Shown piece after piece: positions 18,127 through 27,458 of a DNA stretch of 64,000 nucleotides (the stretch's first letter is position 1; every line of letters starts with the position of its first letter). The notes beneath the pieces were generated by a model that had not been told where the DNA came from, did not search any database, and saw only the letters and a list, made by a program, of their open reading frames with translations. The DNA lies in the NCBI RefSeq assembly GCF_036311905.1, contig NZ_JAZDCH010000008.1, positions 1-64,000 on the forward strand, given 5' to 3'. The position numbers and the translations under genes were made by a program. Source of the stretch: Brachybacterium sp036311905. GTDB lineage: Bacteria > Actinomycetota > Actinomycetes > Actinomycetales > Dermabacteraceae.

Positions 18127-18768
18127 ATGATGAAGGGACTGTTCGCGGCGGACTCGCCGCTGCAGCGGGTGCTGGGACGCGTCGGCGACGTGATGATCCT
18201 GAACCTGCTCTTCCTCGTCACCTCCGTGCCGCTGATCACGCTCGGCGCCTCGCTGACCGCGCTGAACTTCGCGGCGCTGCGGCTCGTGGAGGACAGCCCG
18301 GAATCCGCGACCGACGCCTACCTGCGCTCCTTCCGCCAGAACCTGCGTCAGTCCTTCGGGGTGCTCGCGGTGGCCGCCGTCGCGGTCGCCGTGCTCGTCG
18401 CCTGGACCGTGGTGCTCACCCAGGTCGACGCGGGCCCGCTCGCCGGCGTGCTGCTGTGGGCCGCGCTGGTGCTGCTCGCACTGCGGCTGATCGCGGTGCT
18501 GCTGTTCCTGTTCCCCTACTTCGCGACCTTCGAGGGCTCCACCCGCGAGGTGATCTCCAACGCCCGGAAGATGTCCGCCCGCCACCCGCTGGCCGCGATG
18601 GGGATGACCGGGGTGCTGGTGCTGCCGCTCGCCGTCACGGTCACCGACCCGGCGCTCGCCGGCTACGGACTGTTCTGGCTGCTCGCCGGGTTCTCGGGCA
18701 TCGCCTGCGTCAACGCCCTCCTGCTGCGCCGCGTGCTTGCCCGATACACGGGCTCCAACCAGTCCTGA
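18127..18768 (+). CDS. YesL-like DUF624 membrane protein
   Basis: A 213-residue membrane protein. The start at 18127 follows GGGAAGGAGAGC and gives the family N-terminus MMKGLFAADSPLQRVLGRVGDVMILNLL; a longer upstream frame is low-complexity read-through. Four to five membrane segments and the YLRSFRQNLRQSF motif near residue 62 match DUF624. YesL-type proteins regularly sit with LplABC-like importers for pectic sugars in Bacillus and actinobacteria; their role is unknown, perhaps assembly or tuning of the transporter. Its place between the binding protein and GH35 follows that pattern. Confidence 0.85.
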   Translation: MMKGLFAADSPLQRVLGRVGDVMILNLLFLVTSVPLITLGASLTALNFAALRLVEDSPESATDAYLRSFRQNLRQSFGVLAVAAVAVAVLVAWTVVLTQVDAGPLAGVLLWAALVLLALRLIAVLLFLFPYFATFEGSTREVISNARKMSARHPLAAMGMTGVLVLPLAVTVTDPALAGYGLFWLLAGFSGIACVNALLLRRVLARYTGSNQS

Positions 18769-18845
18769 ACGGCCCGCCTGCCCCGCCCTGCCCGCCTGCC
18801 CCGCTCCACCCTGCCCTCCTCCCCGCCCCTGGAAGGTTCCGCCTG

Positions 18846-21512
18846 ATGTCCGATCCGCTGATCACCCTCGAGCTCGGCCCCGGCGAGCTCCGTCTCGACG
18901 GCGTGCCCGCGGTGCTGCTGTGCTCCTCGGTCTTCCCGTTCCGCCTGCCGGCCACGCAGTGGGAGGACCGCCTGCGCCTGGTGCGCGAGTCCGGGTACCG
19001 GATGATCGACCTCTACGTGCACTGGGGCTTCCACGAGGAGGAGCCGGGGCGGATTGACCTCAGCTCCCCGGAGCGGGACCTGGCCCGCTTCCTCGAGCTC
19101 GCTGCGGCACAGGACCTGCTGGTCATGGCCCGGCCCGGGCCCTACATCTGCTCCGAGACCGACGGCGGCGGACTGCCCTGGTGGCTCCACGGCGACTCCC
19201 CGCACGCCCCGGCGGCGCTGCGCACCTCGGACCCGGACTATCTCGCGGCCGTCGACCGCTGGTTCGCCGCGGTCATGCCGGTGCTCGCCGCCGCGCAGAT
19301 CACCCGCGGCGGCCCGGTCGCGCTGGTCCAGATCGAGAACGAGCTGGACTTCTTCGACTGCCCCGATCCGGCCGAGTACATGGACCACCTGGCCCGGTCG
19401 GCACGCGCCGCCGGCATCGAGGTGCCGATCATCGCGTGCGCGGGGCAGGGCGATCTCGCCGGCGCCTCGGGGGACGCCGACGGCGTGGTCCCCACCGTGA
19501 ACCTCTACCCCTCGGACGCCTCCACCAGCTTCGACACCGAGGCGCGCGTCTACGCGGAGCGCCTCGCGCAGCGTGGTCTGCCGTTGATGGTCACGGAGAC
19601 CAACCGCCTCCACCGGACGCTGCGCCGCGAGATCCTCGCCGGGGCGCGACTGGTCGCCCCCTACCTGCAGACCTCCGGCTTCGACCACCTGGTCCTGCCC
19701 TCCGCGGGCAACTGGGGCGATCCCGGGAACCTGATGACCCACGACTACGACTTCGCGGGCTATCTCAGCCCCGAGGGCCTGCGCCGCGCCGAGTACGACG
19801 AGGCGATCGCGCTCACCACCACCCTCGCCGCCTGGGGCGAGCGGCTCGCGGCGGCGACCCCGATCCCGCTCGGCGAGGCCCCGGTCGAGGCGGCCGACGG
19901 CGGGACGCTCGCGGGCGGCGCGCTCGCGCTGGCCGGCGGAGGTCACCTGGTGGGTGCGGCGGCCCTCGACGACGTCGCGCTCGCGGTGCGGCTCGAGCCG
20001 TCCGCGGGTGCGCCGGTCGACGCCGTGATCGCACCGGGCGCCTGCCCCTTCCTCGCCGTCGACGTGCCGCTGCAGCCCTGGGGCGCGGAGGGCACGCTCG
20101 AGGTCGCGACCGGCGAGCTGGTCGAGGTGCGGCCCGCGACGGACGGCGCCGACCTCGTGCTGGTCTTCGCGGGCGGCCCGACGGCGCAGGTGCGGGTGCG
20201 CCTCGGGGGCGGGGAGGGCGGCGGCTCGACCGAGACCTTGCACCTCGTCGGCCCGGGCGCGGCCCGTGCCGGACGCGAGGGCGCCGGGGTGCGGGTGGAG
20301 ATCCGGGTGCCGTCCGCTCCGGTCGCCGATCCCGAGCCGGTGCGGCGACGGGCGTCGGCGCAGATCACCGTGCTGGGCGCGGACGGGCTGCCGACGGGGG
20401 AGGTCGTCCCGCACGACGAGGCGGGGGCCCGTCGACCGCTCCCCGGCGCCGAGGCGCTGGGACTGGCCGACGGCCGGTTGCAGGCGGAGGTCGAGCTCTC
20501 CGCCGCGGCGCAGGAGCTGCTGCTGCTCGGCGCGGCGGACCTCGTGCGCTGCGAGGTCGACGGCCGCGATCTCGGGGTGAGCGTCGCGCACGGCGCCCCG
20601 ATCAGCCATCCGCTGACCCCCGGCCTCGCACAGCGGGCACGGCTCACCGCCGAGATCTGGGGCCGCGCCAACTTCGACGACGCCCGTCGGCCGGCCCTCC
20701 GCCTCGGCGCCGGACGCGGCCTCGGCACCGTGCTCGAGGTGCTCGGGAGCGAGGACGCCTCTGACCTCTGGGAGGTGCGGGAGATCCCCGATCGGCGCGG
20801 GGACGGACCCCTCGCCGCCCCGCCGCTGCGCTCGCTCGGCGGCTGGTCCAGCGCCCGGCCCGGCGAGACCACGGTGTACGGGCGGAGCCTGTCGCTGCCG
20901 GGCGGCGACGAGATCGCGGTGCTGCGCCTGCACGGGCTCGGCCACCCGCTGCGCGTCCGCATCGACGGCGGCGAGGAGCGGCTCCTGGTCCCCGAGGCAC
21001 CGGTCCTGGTGCTCGAGGGACCGGGCGGGAGCGTCGACCTGGAGGTCCTCGCCCCGCACGTCCCCGGCGGTCTGGGGGACGGCGCCGAGCTGCTCCGCGC
21101 ACGTCGGCCGATGGTGCGGGAGCTGCGCACCCAGCGGGAGGCCGAGCTGGCCGCCGAGCTCACGGCTCGCGTCACGGATCCGGGCCTGAGCTGGGGTGAC
21201 CTCCCTCTCGGGGAGCTGCGGGTCGCCGTGCCGACGCTCGTGCGGCTCGCCGAGCCGGCCGGCGGCCGGAGCGGCGCCCTGCTCGACCTCGCCGGCCAGG
21301 ACGTGCAGGTGACGGTGGTCTGCGACGGTCGGCGGGTGTCGCGGCACGTGCTCGGCGCGCCGGCCGTCTCCGGCGGCGATCCGGCGCGCTCCTGGATCCC
21401 TGCCGGCTGGGCGGGGGAGGGCGCGGGCGCCGACCTGCTGCTGCTCGTCGAGCCGCTCGCGGGCGCGGGCGGTAGGTTCGGACCCATCCGGCGGGCGGAG
21501 ACGACCCGCTAG
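18846..21512 (+). CDS. GH35-type beta-galactosidase
   Basis: An 888-residue enzyme whose first ~330 residues form a GH35 TIM barrel: SSVFPFRLPATQWEDRLRLVRESGYRMIDLYVHWGFHE, then MARPGPYICSETDGGGLPWWL. QIENE puts the acid/base at Glu166, and VTETNR puts the likely nucleophile at Glu251. The remaining ~550 residues are beta-rich and charged, presumably jelly-roll and sandwich domains. No signal peptide is present, so it should cleave terminal beta-galactose from imported galactan or arabinogalactan fragments in the cytoplasm. The C-terminal half is unusually Gly/Ala/Asp-rich compared with better known GH35 proteins, so exact specificity is open. Confidence 0.85.
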   Translation: MSDPLITLELGPGELRLDGVPAVLLCSSVFPFRLPATQWEDRLRLVRESGYRMIDLYVHWGFHEEEPGRIDLSSPERDLARFLELAAAQDLLVMARPGPYICSETDGGGLPWWLHGDSPHAPAALRTSDPDYLAAVDRWFAAVMPVLAAAQITRGGPVALVQIENELDFFDCPDPAEYMDHLARSARAAGIEVPIIACAGQGDLAGASGDADGVVPTVNLYPSDASTSFDTEARVYAERLAQRGLPLMVTETNRLHRTLRREILAGARLVAPYLQTSGFDHLVLPSAGNWGDPGNLMTHDYDFAGYLSPEGLRRAEYDEAIALTTTLAAWGERLAAATPIPLGEAPVEAADGGTLAGGALALAGGGHLVGAAALDDVALAVRLEPSAGAPVDAVIAPGACPFLAVDVPLQPWGAEGTLEVATGELVEVRPATDGADLVLVFAGGPTAQVRVRLGGGEGGGSTETLHLVGPGAARAGREGAGVRVEIRVPSAPVADPEPVRRRASAQITVLGADGLPTGEVVPHDEAGARRPLPGAEALGLADGRLQAEVELSAAAQELLLLGAADLVRCEVDGRDLGVSVAHGAPISHPLTPGLAQRARLTAEIWGRANFDDARRPALRLGAGRGLGTVLEVLGSEDASDLWEVREIPDRRGDGPLAAPPLRSLGGWSSARPGETTVYGRSLSLPGGDEIAVLRLHGLGHPLRVRIDGGEERLLVPEAPVLVLEGPGGSVDLEVLAPHVPGGLGDGAELLRARRPMVRELRTQREAELAAELTARVTDPGLSWGDLPLGELRVAVPTLVRLAEPAGGRSGALLDLAGQDVQVTVVCDGRRVSRHVLGAPAVSGGDPARSWIPAGWAGEGAGADLLLLVEPLAGAGGRFGPIRRAETTR

Positions 21513-21571
21513 GGCTCGAGCGACGGTCGCCGATCGTCGGCACGCCGAGCCGTCGGGTCGGGAGGAGCACC

Positions 21572-22834
21572 ATGGCCACGAAGACCTCGCAGGGGATCCG
21601 GCACGAGAGCCGCTTCCTCGTGCTGCGGACGATCTATGCCCGGACCACCATCTCGCGGGCGGAGATCAGCGCGCAGACGGGGCTGAGCGCCGCGACAGTC
21701 ACCACCCTCGTCGGCGAGCTGCTAGAGGAGGGCGTGGTGCGCGAGGCGGGCCAGATCTCCTCCCGCGGCGGCCGACCCACCGCGACGTTCCAGGCCAATC
21801 CGGGCCGCGGCGCGCTGCTCGCCGTCGACGTCGCCGAGACCTACGTGCGCGTCGACCTCTTCGACACCGCCCTCGCGCGCCTCGACCAGGAGCGCATCGA
21901 GCTCGCGCCGGGCGCGCAGACCATCGAGTCGGTCGCCGAGCGGATCCGCTGCTGCGCCGAGCTGCTGCTGGAGCGCCACCCCGAGCTCGCGGGCCAGGTG
22001 GTCGGCGCGGGAGTCTCCCTGCCGGGGCAGGTCGACCCCGCGCGCGGTGTGGACGTCTTCGCCCCCAACTGGGGCTGGCACGAGGTGCCGCTGATGGACG
22101 CCCTGCAGTCCGCGCTGCCCGTCCCGGTGCGGATCGACAACCCGCTCATGGCGCTCGCCACCGGAGAGCTGTGGTTCGGGGCCGGGCAGCGGTTCGAGCA
22201 CTTCGTCGCCGTGAACCTCGGCACCGGGGTGGGTGCCGGGATCATCACCGACGGCAAGCTGCTGCGCGGGCCCGGCAACTCCGCCGGCGAATGGGGGCAC
22301 ACCACGCTCGTCTGGGACGGCCGGACCTGCCGCTGCGGCCGGACCGGGTGCGTCGAGGCGTACGTGGGGGTCGAGGGGATCCGCGCGACCCTCGCAGAGA
22401 TCGACCCCGACCACGAGCTGGTCCAGGTGCAGCACCACCGCGACTTCATCCAGCGGCTCACCCGCGCGGAGGCCGCCGGGGACGTCTCCGCCCAGGCCGC
22501 GCTGCTGCGCACGGGCGACTACCTCGCCGCGGGCATCGGCAACCTCGTCAACCTGGTCAACCCCGAGCACGTCTCGGTGCTCGGCTGGATCACCAACTAC
22601 GCCGGCTCCGAGCTGCGTGACCGGGTGCGGGAGCGGATCCCGCAGGAGTGCCTGCCCGGCCCCGCCTCCGGGCTCAGCCTCGAGTTCACCGCCGCCGACG
22701 GCGAGGGTGTCAGCCTGGGCATGGCCGTCCTCGCCCTCGAGGGCTTCCTCGAGCAGGTGGGCCTGCCGAGCGCGTCGAGCCAGCCGGGGGTGCAGACAGT
22801 GGGTGGCGTCGCCGGGGTGCGGTCGATGCGGTGA
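21572..22834 (+). CDS. ROK family transcriptional regulator
   Basis: A 420-residue ROK repressor. An N-terminal winged helix (residues ~12-70, with ISRAEISAQTGLSAATVTTLVGEL as the helix-turn-helix) precedes a sugar-kinase-like ROK domain. The domain keeps NLGTGVGAGII, NSAGEWGHTTL and the zinc motif CRCGRTGC (near residue 250), and has the regulator-type rather than kinase-type active site. It lies 59 bases after the GH35 gene in the same orientation and probably controls this operon in response to a galactose- or pectin-derived sugar. Gene ends at a strong hairpin shared with the convergent gene. Confidence 0.92.
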   Translation: MATKTSQGIRHESRFLVLRTIYARTTISRAEISAQTGLSAATVTTLVGELLEEGVVREAGQISSRGGRPTATFQANPGRGALLAVDVAETYVRVDLFDTALARLDQERIELAPGAQTIESVAERIRCCAELLLERHPELAGQVVGAGVSLPGQVDPARGVDVFAPNWGWHEVPLMDALQSALPVPVRIDNPLMALATGELWFGAGQRFEHFVAVNLGTGVGAGIITDGKLLRGPGNSAGEWGHTTLVWDGRTCRCGRTGCVEAYVGVEGIRATLAEIDPDHELVQVQHHRDFIQRLTRAEAAGDVSAQAALLRTGDYLAAGIGNLVNLVNPEHVSVLGWITNYAGSELRDRVRERIPQECLPGPASGLSLEFTAADGEGVSLGMAVLALEGFLEQVGLPSASSQPGVQTVGGVAGVRSMR

Positions 22835-22850
22835 TCCGAGTCGGTCCCTA

Positions 22851-22914
22851 CGGTCGACGCTGTCGTTTGCGTCGGTATGGCCGCCCATTCCGACACGAAT
22901 GACAGCGTCGACCG
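22851..22914. terminator. Long hairpin between convergent genes
   Basis: Perfect 14-bp arms (22851-22864 and 22901-22914, CGGTCGACGCTGTC and its complement) continue inward with 8 of 11 further matches around an ATGGCCGCCCAT-like loop. It lies 16 bases after the ROK stop and 31 bases from the end of the facing binding-protein gene, so it should terminate both. Confidence 0.75.
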
Positions 22915-22945
22915 GATGGGGCGGCGCGGGGTGCCCGCCCCGGCG

Positions 22946-24256
22946 TCACTCCGCGGGCTGCATGCCCTCGATCGCGGCGAGGATCTGCTGGGCCGCCGCG
23001 GCCGCGTCGGTGTTCCCGAAGTAGAACTCCTGGCTGATGCGGGTCACCTCGGTGCCGAAGCCGACGCCCTCCGCGGGGGTGACGCGCGGAGCGGGGGCGA
23101 CCTCGGCCTGCATGTCGCGCGCGAAGTCGAGGCAGATGCGCTCGATGTCGTTGAGCTCGCCCTCGATCGCGGTCTGCACTTCGGGGAAGGCCGTCACACC
23201 GCGCTCGATCTTCAGCACCTTCGCCGCGTCGAGGTCGGTGAGCAGGAAGCTCATCAGCACGCCCGCGTTCTCGGTGACCTCGCTGGCCGCGGCGATCGAC
23301 CAATACATCGACGCCTTGTTCACCATCTGGTGATCCCCGGCGGTGATCGCCGGCAGGCGCAGCAGGTTCATCGCGGCCCCCGAGGCACTCGCGAAGGTCT
23401 GCACCTGGGTGTGGAACTGGAAGTGGAGCACGGCCTTGCCGGTGCCGAAGCGGCCGCCCTCGACGCCCGCTCCGAAGTCCTCGATCTGCGCGTCAGCCCC
23501 CGGCGCGGCGCCGGAGTCGATGAGCGACTTGGAGAACTCGAGCCAGCCCTGGATGGTCTCGAGCGTCACGAGGGTGTCGCCCTCCTTGGGGAAGACCTGC
23601 TGCCCGGACTGCCGCGCCCAGGCGTGCAGCTCCGCGGCGCCCTGGCCGAACATGTCGATGCCGACGATGTCCTGGTCCTTGCCCCATGCGCTGATCGCGG
23701 CGGCGGCCTCGGCGAACTGGGTCCAGGTCCACTCGGTGTCCGCGGGGAGCTCCACCCCGGACTTGCCGAGGAGGTCCTCGTTGACGCCCACGGAGAAGAT
23801 GCCGATGCCCAGAGGGGCGCCGACGAGGGTGCCGTCCGCGAGGCGCCCGGTGTCCAGCACTTTGGAGTCCATCGCGGAGAGGTCCAGGACATCGGTGATC
23901 GTCTCGAGATCCAGCAGCGCCCCGCGCGTGCCGTACGAGTCGATGTACGCCTCGTCCATCTGCATCAGGTCGGGGGCGTCGCCGCCCGAGGTCTGGGTCG
24001 CGAGCTTGTCCCAGTAGCCGGTCCACTCGCTGTACTCGGGGGAGACCGCGAAGTCGGTGTTCTTCTCCGCGAAGATCGCGAGGGCGTCCTGGGTGAGGCC
24101 GAGGCGCAGGTCGCCGCCCCACCAGTAGATGCGGACGTCCCCGCCGCCCTCGCCGTCGCCGCCCCCGGAGCCGCCGGAGTTGGGGCCGCAGGAGGCCAGG
24201 ACAGGGATCGAGCCCGCAGCGGCGAGCAGGGCGAGGGTCTGACGGCGGGTGAACAT
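22946..24256 (-). CDS. Orphan Tat lipoprotein binding protein, CUT1 type
   Basis: A 436-residue extracellular binding protein. The ATG at 24256 follows GGAGG at 6 bases and gives MFTRRQTLALL, a twin-arginine signal, with LASC placing the lipid Cys at residue 23. The mature part VRIYWWGGDLRLGLTQDAL, YWDKLATQTSGGDAPDLMQMDEAYIDSYGTRGALLDL is close to the binding proteins at 8.5 and 25.8 kb. No permease gene is adjacent. With the regulator and the second orphan beside it, it may feed alternative substrates into one of the permease pairs in the window. Transcription is convergent with the ROK gene. Confidence 0.92.
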   Translation of the reverse strand: MFTRRQTLALLAAAGSIPVLASCGPNSGGSGGGDGEGGGDVRIYWWGGDLRLGLTQDALAIFAEKNTDFAVSPEYSEWTGYWDKLATQTSGGDAPDLMQMDEAYIDSYGTRGALLDLETITDVLDLSAMDSKVLDTGRLADGTLVGAPLGIGIFSVGVNEDLLGKSGVELPADTEWTWTQFAEAAAAISAWGKDQDIVGIDMFGQGAAELHAWARQSGQQVFPKEGDTLVTLETIQGWLEFSKSLIDSGAAPGADAQIEDFGAGVEGGRFGTGKAVLHFQFHTQVQTFASASGAAMNLLRLPAITAGDHQMVNKASMYWSIAAASEVTENAGVLMSFLLTDLDAAKVLKIERGVTAFPEVQTAIEGELNDIERICLDFARDMQAEVAPAPRVTPAEGVGFGTEVTRISQEFYFGNTDAAAAAQQILAAIEGMQPAE

Positions 24257-24421
24257 GGAGACCTCCAGTGGGTGAGCGTCGTTGCCGTGCACCGGATCGG
24301 GCGAGGATCGCCGAGCCTGGGGCCGACGCTAGTCCACGCGGCGCGCGCGGACGAGGGACGTGGCCGGATCGAGATCGGCGGGGTCGGCACGTATCCGCGC
24401 GGGTCAGCGCAGGTTAGCGGG

Positions 24422-25573
24422 TCATCGCGTCGATGTCGCCCCTGCGGACGGAGGCTCTGCGACGGCGGCTCCCGCCTCCGCCCCGACGCTCAGCGTCGAC
24501 GACCGCACGATCAACTGCGGGGAGACCTGCACGTGACGGGGCGGTCCGGCAGCCTCGCCGGAGCCCGTGCGGATCCGGTCGAAGACCGTGTGCAGCGCGA
24601 GGCGCCCGATCTCGCGGCCCGGCGGGGAGACGGCGGTGAGCGGGACGATGCAGTGCTCGGCGAACTCGTCGTCGTAGGCGATCACGGCCAGGTCCTCCGG
24701 CACCCGGATGCCCTGATCGAGGGCGATCTCGACCAGTCGTGCGGCGTAGTGGTCGGTGTGCACCACGAGCGCTCGCACCCCGCGCGCGAGGCTGTCGGCC
24801 AGCAGCTCCGCGAGCGCGGCATCCACGGGATCCACCCGGCCCCCGTCGTCCTTCGGCAGCGAGCCGATCGGCGGCGGGTCCAGATCCAGTTGACCGCAGG
24901 CGCGCAGGAAGCCCTCGCGGATCGGGGCCGCCGTCGGCGTGCGATCCAGCAGCGCGAGGCCGATGCGATCGTGCCCCTGCGCGCGCAGATGCTCGAGCGC
25001 CATCAGTGTGCCGCGTGCGTGATCTGTCCGCACCCCGTCGTGATCGGCGAGCACGACGGTCCCCTCGAGGCTGCGCTCGAGGAGCACGACGGGCACGGGC
25101 ACGGCGCCCAGCTCCTCGAGCAGCTCGGCAGGGGTGCGGTCGCGCAGCGTGGGGGCGATGAGCAGCCCCTCGATGCCCAGGTCGAGGAGCTGGCGGACCT
25201 GCCGCCGCTCGGTCGCGACCCGGTAGTCGGTGGAGGCCATCATCAGCCGCGCGTTGAGCGCGGACGCCGCCTCGCCGGCACCCCGGGTGACGGCCGGGAA
25301 ATGGGATCCGGGACCGGGGAGGACCAGCCCCACCGGGGTGCGCGCCGGGCGGGGCCGGGTCGTCTCCGCCGCGGAGATCGCCCCGCCGTGGACGCGGGCG
25401 AGCTGACCGTCTCGCTCGAGCCGGATGATGTCGCGGCGGATCGTCACCTCGGAGACGCCGAGCTCGGCGGCGATCTCGGAGGCGCGCACGCTGCCGCGCA
25501 GCGACAGCTCGCGCAGGAGGTGCTCGTGGCGAGACCGCGGCAGGTGGGCGGGCAGGGGTGCGGCGGGCGGCAT
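24422..25573 (-). CDS. Transcriptional regulator: DeoR-type HTH plus LacI-like sugar sensor
   Basis: A 383-residue regulator. Residues ~12-65 are a DeoR winged helix (LLRELSLRGSVRASEIAAELGVSEVTIRRDIIRLERDG, closing with ARVHGGAI). The rest is not the usual DeoR ribose-isomerase-like domain but a periplasmic-binding-protein sensor: VGLVLPGPGSHFPAVTRG, LLDLGIEGLLIAPTL, RIGLALLD and DLAVIAYDDEFAEHCIVPLTAVSPPGREIGRLA, the last being the LacI/GalR signature. It likely binds a sugar and represses the orphan binding-protein genes on either side. GAGGACGAG precedes the ATG at 25573, and direct repeats in the upstream gap may be its operator. Confidence 0.9.
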   Translation of the reverse strand: MPPAAPLPAHLPRSRHEHLLRELSLRGSVRASEIAAELGVSEVTIRRDIIRLERDGQLARVHGGAISAAETTRPRPARTPVGLVLPGPGSHFPAVTRGAGEAASALNARLMMASTDYRVATERRQVRQLLDLGIEGLLIAPTLRDRTPAELLEELGAVPVPVVLLERSLEGTVVLADHDGVRTDHARGTLMALEHLRAQGHDRIGLALLDRTPTAAPIREGFLRACGQLDLDPPPIGSLPKDDGGRVDPVDAALAELLADSLARGVRALVVHTDHYAARLVEIALDQGIRVPEDLAVIAYDDEFAEHCIVPLTAVSPPGREIGRLALHTVFDRIRTGSGEAAGPPRHVQVSPQLIVRSSTLSVGAEAGAAVAEPPSAGATSTR

Positions 25574-25643
25574 TCTCGTCCTCGGGTCGCGGGATGCTCG
25601 GGCCACCGTAGGCCGCGGACGGCCGGGGTGCACGGACCTGATC

Positions 25644-25675
25644 GAAAGTGTCCGTTCTCGGGGTGAAGGTGTCCG
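25644..25675 (+). promoter_or_regulatory. Direct-repeat operator candidate for the DeoR/sensor regulator
   Basis: GAAAGTGTCCG (25644-25654) and GAAGGTGTCCG (25665-25675) are spaced 21 bases, two helical turns, in the 189-base divergent gap between the regulator and the binding protein. ACGGAC just upstream pairs with GTCCGT, adding an inverted repeat. DeoR proteins often bind such repeats. Confidence 0.45.
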
Positions 25676-25762
25676 GAGGGAGCACGATGTCGGCACCGGC
25701 CGCCCGGGCATCGACGCCCCTGGACGCGACCGTCCTGACGCCGTGGTCACGAAGGAGACACC

Positions 25763-27085
25763 ATGCCCGCACCCGCGCTTCCCCGCCGCCGCGACCTCGC
25801 CCTCGGGGGCACCGCCGCCGTCGGCCTCGCGCTCGCCGCCTGCGGCCCCAATGCCCAGCCCTCCGGCTCCGGATCCGGCGGGTCCGACGGGGGCGGCGAC
25901 GCCGCCCTCCGGATGACCTGGTGGGGCGGCGACAAGCGCGCCGCCCTGACCCAGGAGGTCATCGACCAGTACGTCGGGGCGCTCAACGGGGTCACCATCG
26001 AGGCCGAGCCCTCGGACTTCTCCTCCTACTGGGACAAGCTCGCGACGCAGACCGCGGCGGGCAGCGCCCCGGACATCATCCAGATGGAGGAGGCCTATCT
26101 CGCCGAGTACGCCCAGCGCGGCGCCCTCCTGGACCTGTCGACCGCCGGGCTCGACACCTCCGGCTTCACCGAGGGGCTGGCCGAGGCCGGCACCGTCGGC
26201 GAGGCCGGCAAGGTCGGCGTGCGGGGCGGGTCGAACGCTCCGATCATGCTGGTCAACGCCTCCCTGTTCGAGCGCGCCGGGGTCGAGCTGCCCGACGACA
26301 CCACCTGGACCTGGGACGACCAGCTCGCGATCGCCGAGGCGCTCGGCGCCGCGACCGAGGACGGCACCTTCGGCACCGGCCAGTTCGTGGTGAACCCGGT
26401 GGTGTTCCGTGCCTGGCTGCGCCAGCACGGAAAGGCGCTGTGGACCGACGGCGCCCTGGGCTTCGACACCGCCGACGCGACCGGCTTCTTCGAGCACGCC
26501 GAGCGCATGCTGTCCTCGGGCGCCGGCCCCGACGCCTCGCAGACCCAGGAGGACTACGCCGCGGGCATCGAGCAGTCGCTGTTCGCGACGGGGCGCCAGG
26601 GCATGACCGTCGCCTGGTCGAACCAGACCGTCGCCTTCACCAGCGTGCTCGAGGACGAGCTGGTCCTGATGCGCCTGCCGGCGGCGCCGGGCGATCCCGG
26701 GAACCACCAGATGTGGCTCAAGCCCGGCATGTTCTGGTCCGTCGCCGCGACGAGTGCGCACCCCGAGGCCGCCGTCGCCTTCATCAACCACTTCCTGAAC
26801 GCGCCGGAGGCGGCCGAGATCCTCGGCGTCGAGCGCGGGCTGCCGCCGAACACCGAGATCCGCGAGCTGGTGAAGGGCCGCCTCGAGGGCATCGAGCTCG
26901 AGACCCTCGAGTTCGTCGACGAGATCACGCCCGAGGTCGGCGCCGATCCGGAGATCGCGCCGCAGGGCGGCTCCCAGTTCGAGTCGCTCCTGAACCGGGT
27001 CGGCGAGTCGTTCATGTTCGGCGAGATCGACGCCGCCGCGGCCGGGCAGCAGATGGTCGACGAGCTCGGGGCCGCGATCGGCTGA
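25763..27085 (+). CDS. Orphan Tat lipoprotein binding protein, CUT1 type
   Basis: A 440-residue extracellular binding protein. LPRRRDLALGG is a twin-arginine signal and LAAC places the lipid Cys at residue 27, followed by a Gly/Ser linker. Mature segments LRMTWWGGDKRAALTQEV, DFSSYWDKLATQTAAGSAPDIIQMEEAYLAEYAQRGALLDL mirror the paralogues at 8.5 and 22.9 kb. AAGGAGACACC lies just before the ATG. It is divergent from the DeoR/sensor regulator and has no permease; the following 370 bases contain no gene. Confidence 0.92.
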   Translation: MPAPALPRRRDLALGGTAAVGLALAACGPNAQPSGSGSGGSDGGGDAALRMTWWGGDKRAALTQEVIDQYVGALNGVTIEAEPSDFSSYWDKLATQTAAGSAPDIIQMEEAYLAEYAQRGALLDLSTAGLDTSGFTEGLAEAGTVGEAGKVGVRGGSNAPIMLVNASLFERAGVELPDDTTWTWDDQLAIAEALGAATEDGTFGTGQFVVNPVVFRAWLRQHGKALWTDGALGFDTADATGFFEHAERMLSSGAGPDASQTQEDYAAGIEQSLFATGRQGMTVAWSNQTVAFTSVLEDELVLMRLPAAPGDPGNHQMWLKPGMFWSVAATSAHPEAAVAFINHFLNAPEAAEILGVERGLPPNTEIRELVKGRLEGIELETLEFVDEITPEVGADPEIAPQGGSQFESLLNRVGESFMFGEIDAAAAGQQMVDELGAAIG

Positions 27086-27216
27086 GCGCGGGACGCGGCG
27101 CGGCCTCGGCCGGGGTCGTCCACCTGCCCCGGCCCGGCCCGGAAACCGGCCCCGGCCCGACCCGACCTGCCCCGACCGGGCCTGGCCCGTCCTGCCCCGG
27201 CCCGGCCCCGCCCGCC

Positions 27217-27297
27217 GCTGTCCACCAACGGGATGTCAGCGGCACGTGCCCTGTCATATGCAGGGCGCGTGCCGCTGGGATCCCTTCGGTGGACAGC
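27217..27297. repeat. 81-bp imperfect palindrome, family A copy 1
   Basis: Two 37-base arms (27217-27253 and 27261-27297) differ at five positions and enclose a 7-base loop. The same 81-base element recurs at 32009-32089 with about 71 of 81 bases identical and in the same orientation. Both copies sit between convergent genes, so each can act as a two-way terminator; together they bound the GH43/GH30 pair. Confidence 0.85.
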
Positions 27298-27300
27298 AAC

Positions 27301-27385
27301 CCGCAGGATGGCAGGGCGGCAGGGCGGCAGGACCGCAGGCCCCCAGGACGGCAGGACGGCAGGACCGTGGGCCGGCAGGCCGGTG
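27301..27385 (+). repeat. Degenerate G-rich tandem repeat
   Basis: Words such as GGCAGGACGGCAGGACGGCA and GGCAGGGCGGCAGGGCGGCA recur with ~10-base spacing just after the hairpin. It has no start site or homologue-like translation and may be slippage-derived. Confidence 0.5.
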
Positions 27386-27458
27386 TGACAGCAGCCCAGC
27401 CGGCCAGCGGGCAGCCCAGCGCCGACAGGACCCAACCGGACCCGCCGTCAGGGGGCGC

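Larger units (their letters stand above)
27086..27458. other. 373-base intergenic region with repeats
   Basis: Lies between convergent genes. Its first 130 bases are a C/G low-complexity stretch built from repeats of CCCGGCCC-like words, then comes the 81-bp hairpin repeat at 27217-27297, then a G-rich degenerate tandem at 27301-27385. No protein-like frame was seen. Confidence 0.7.
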
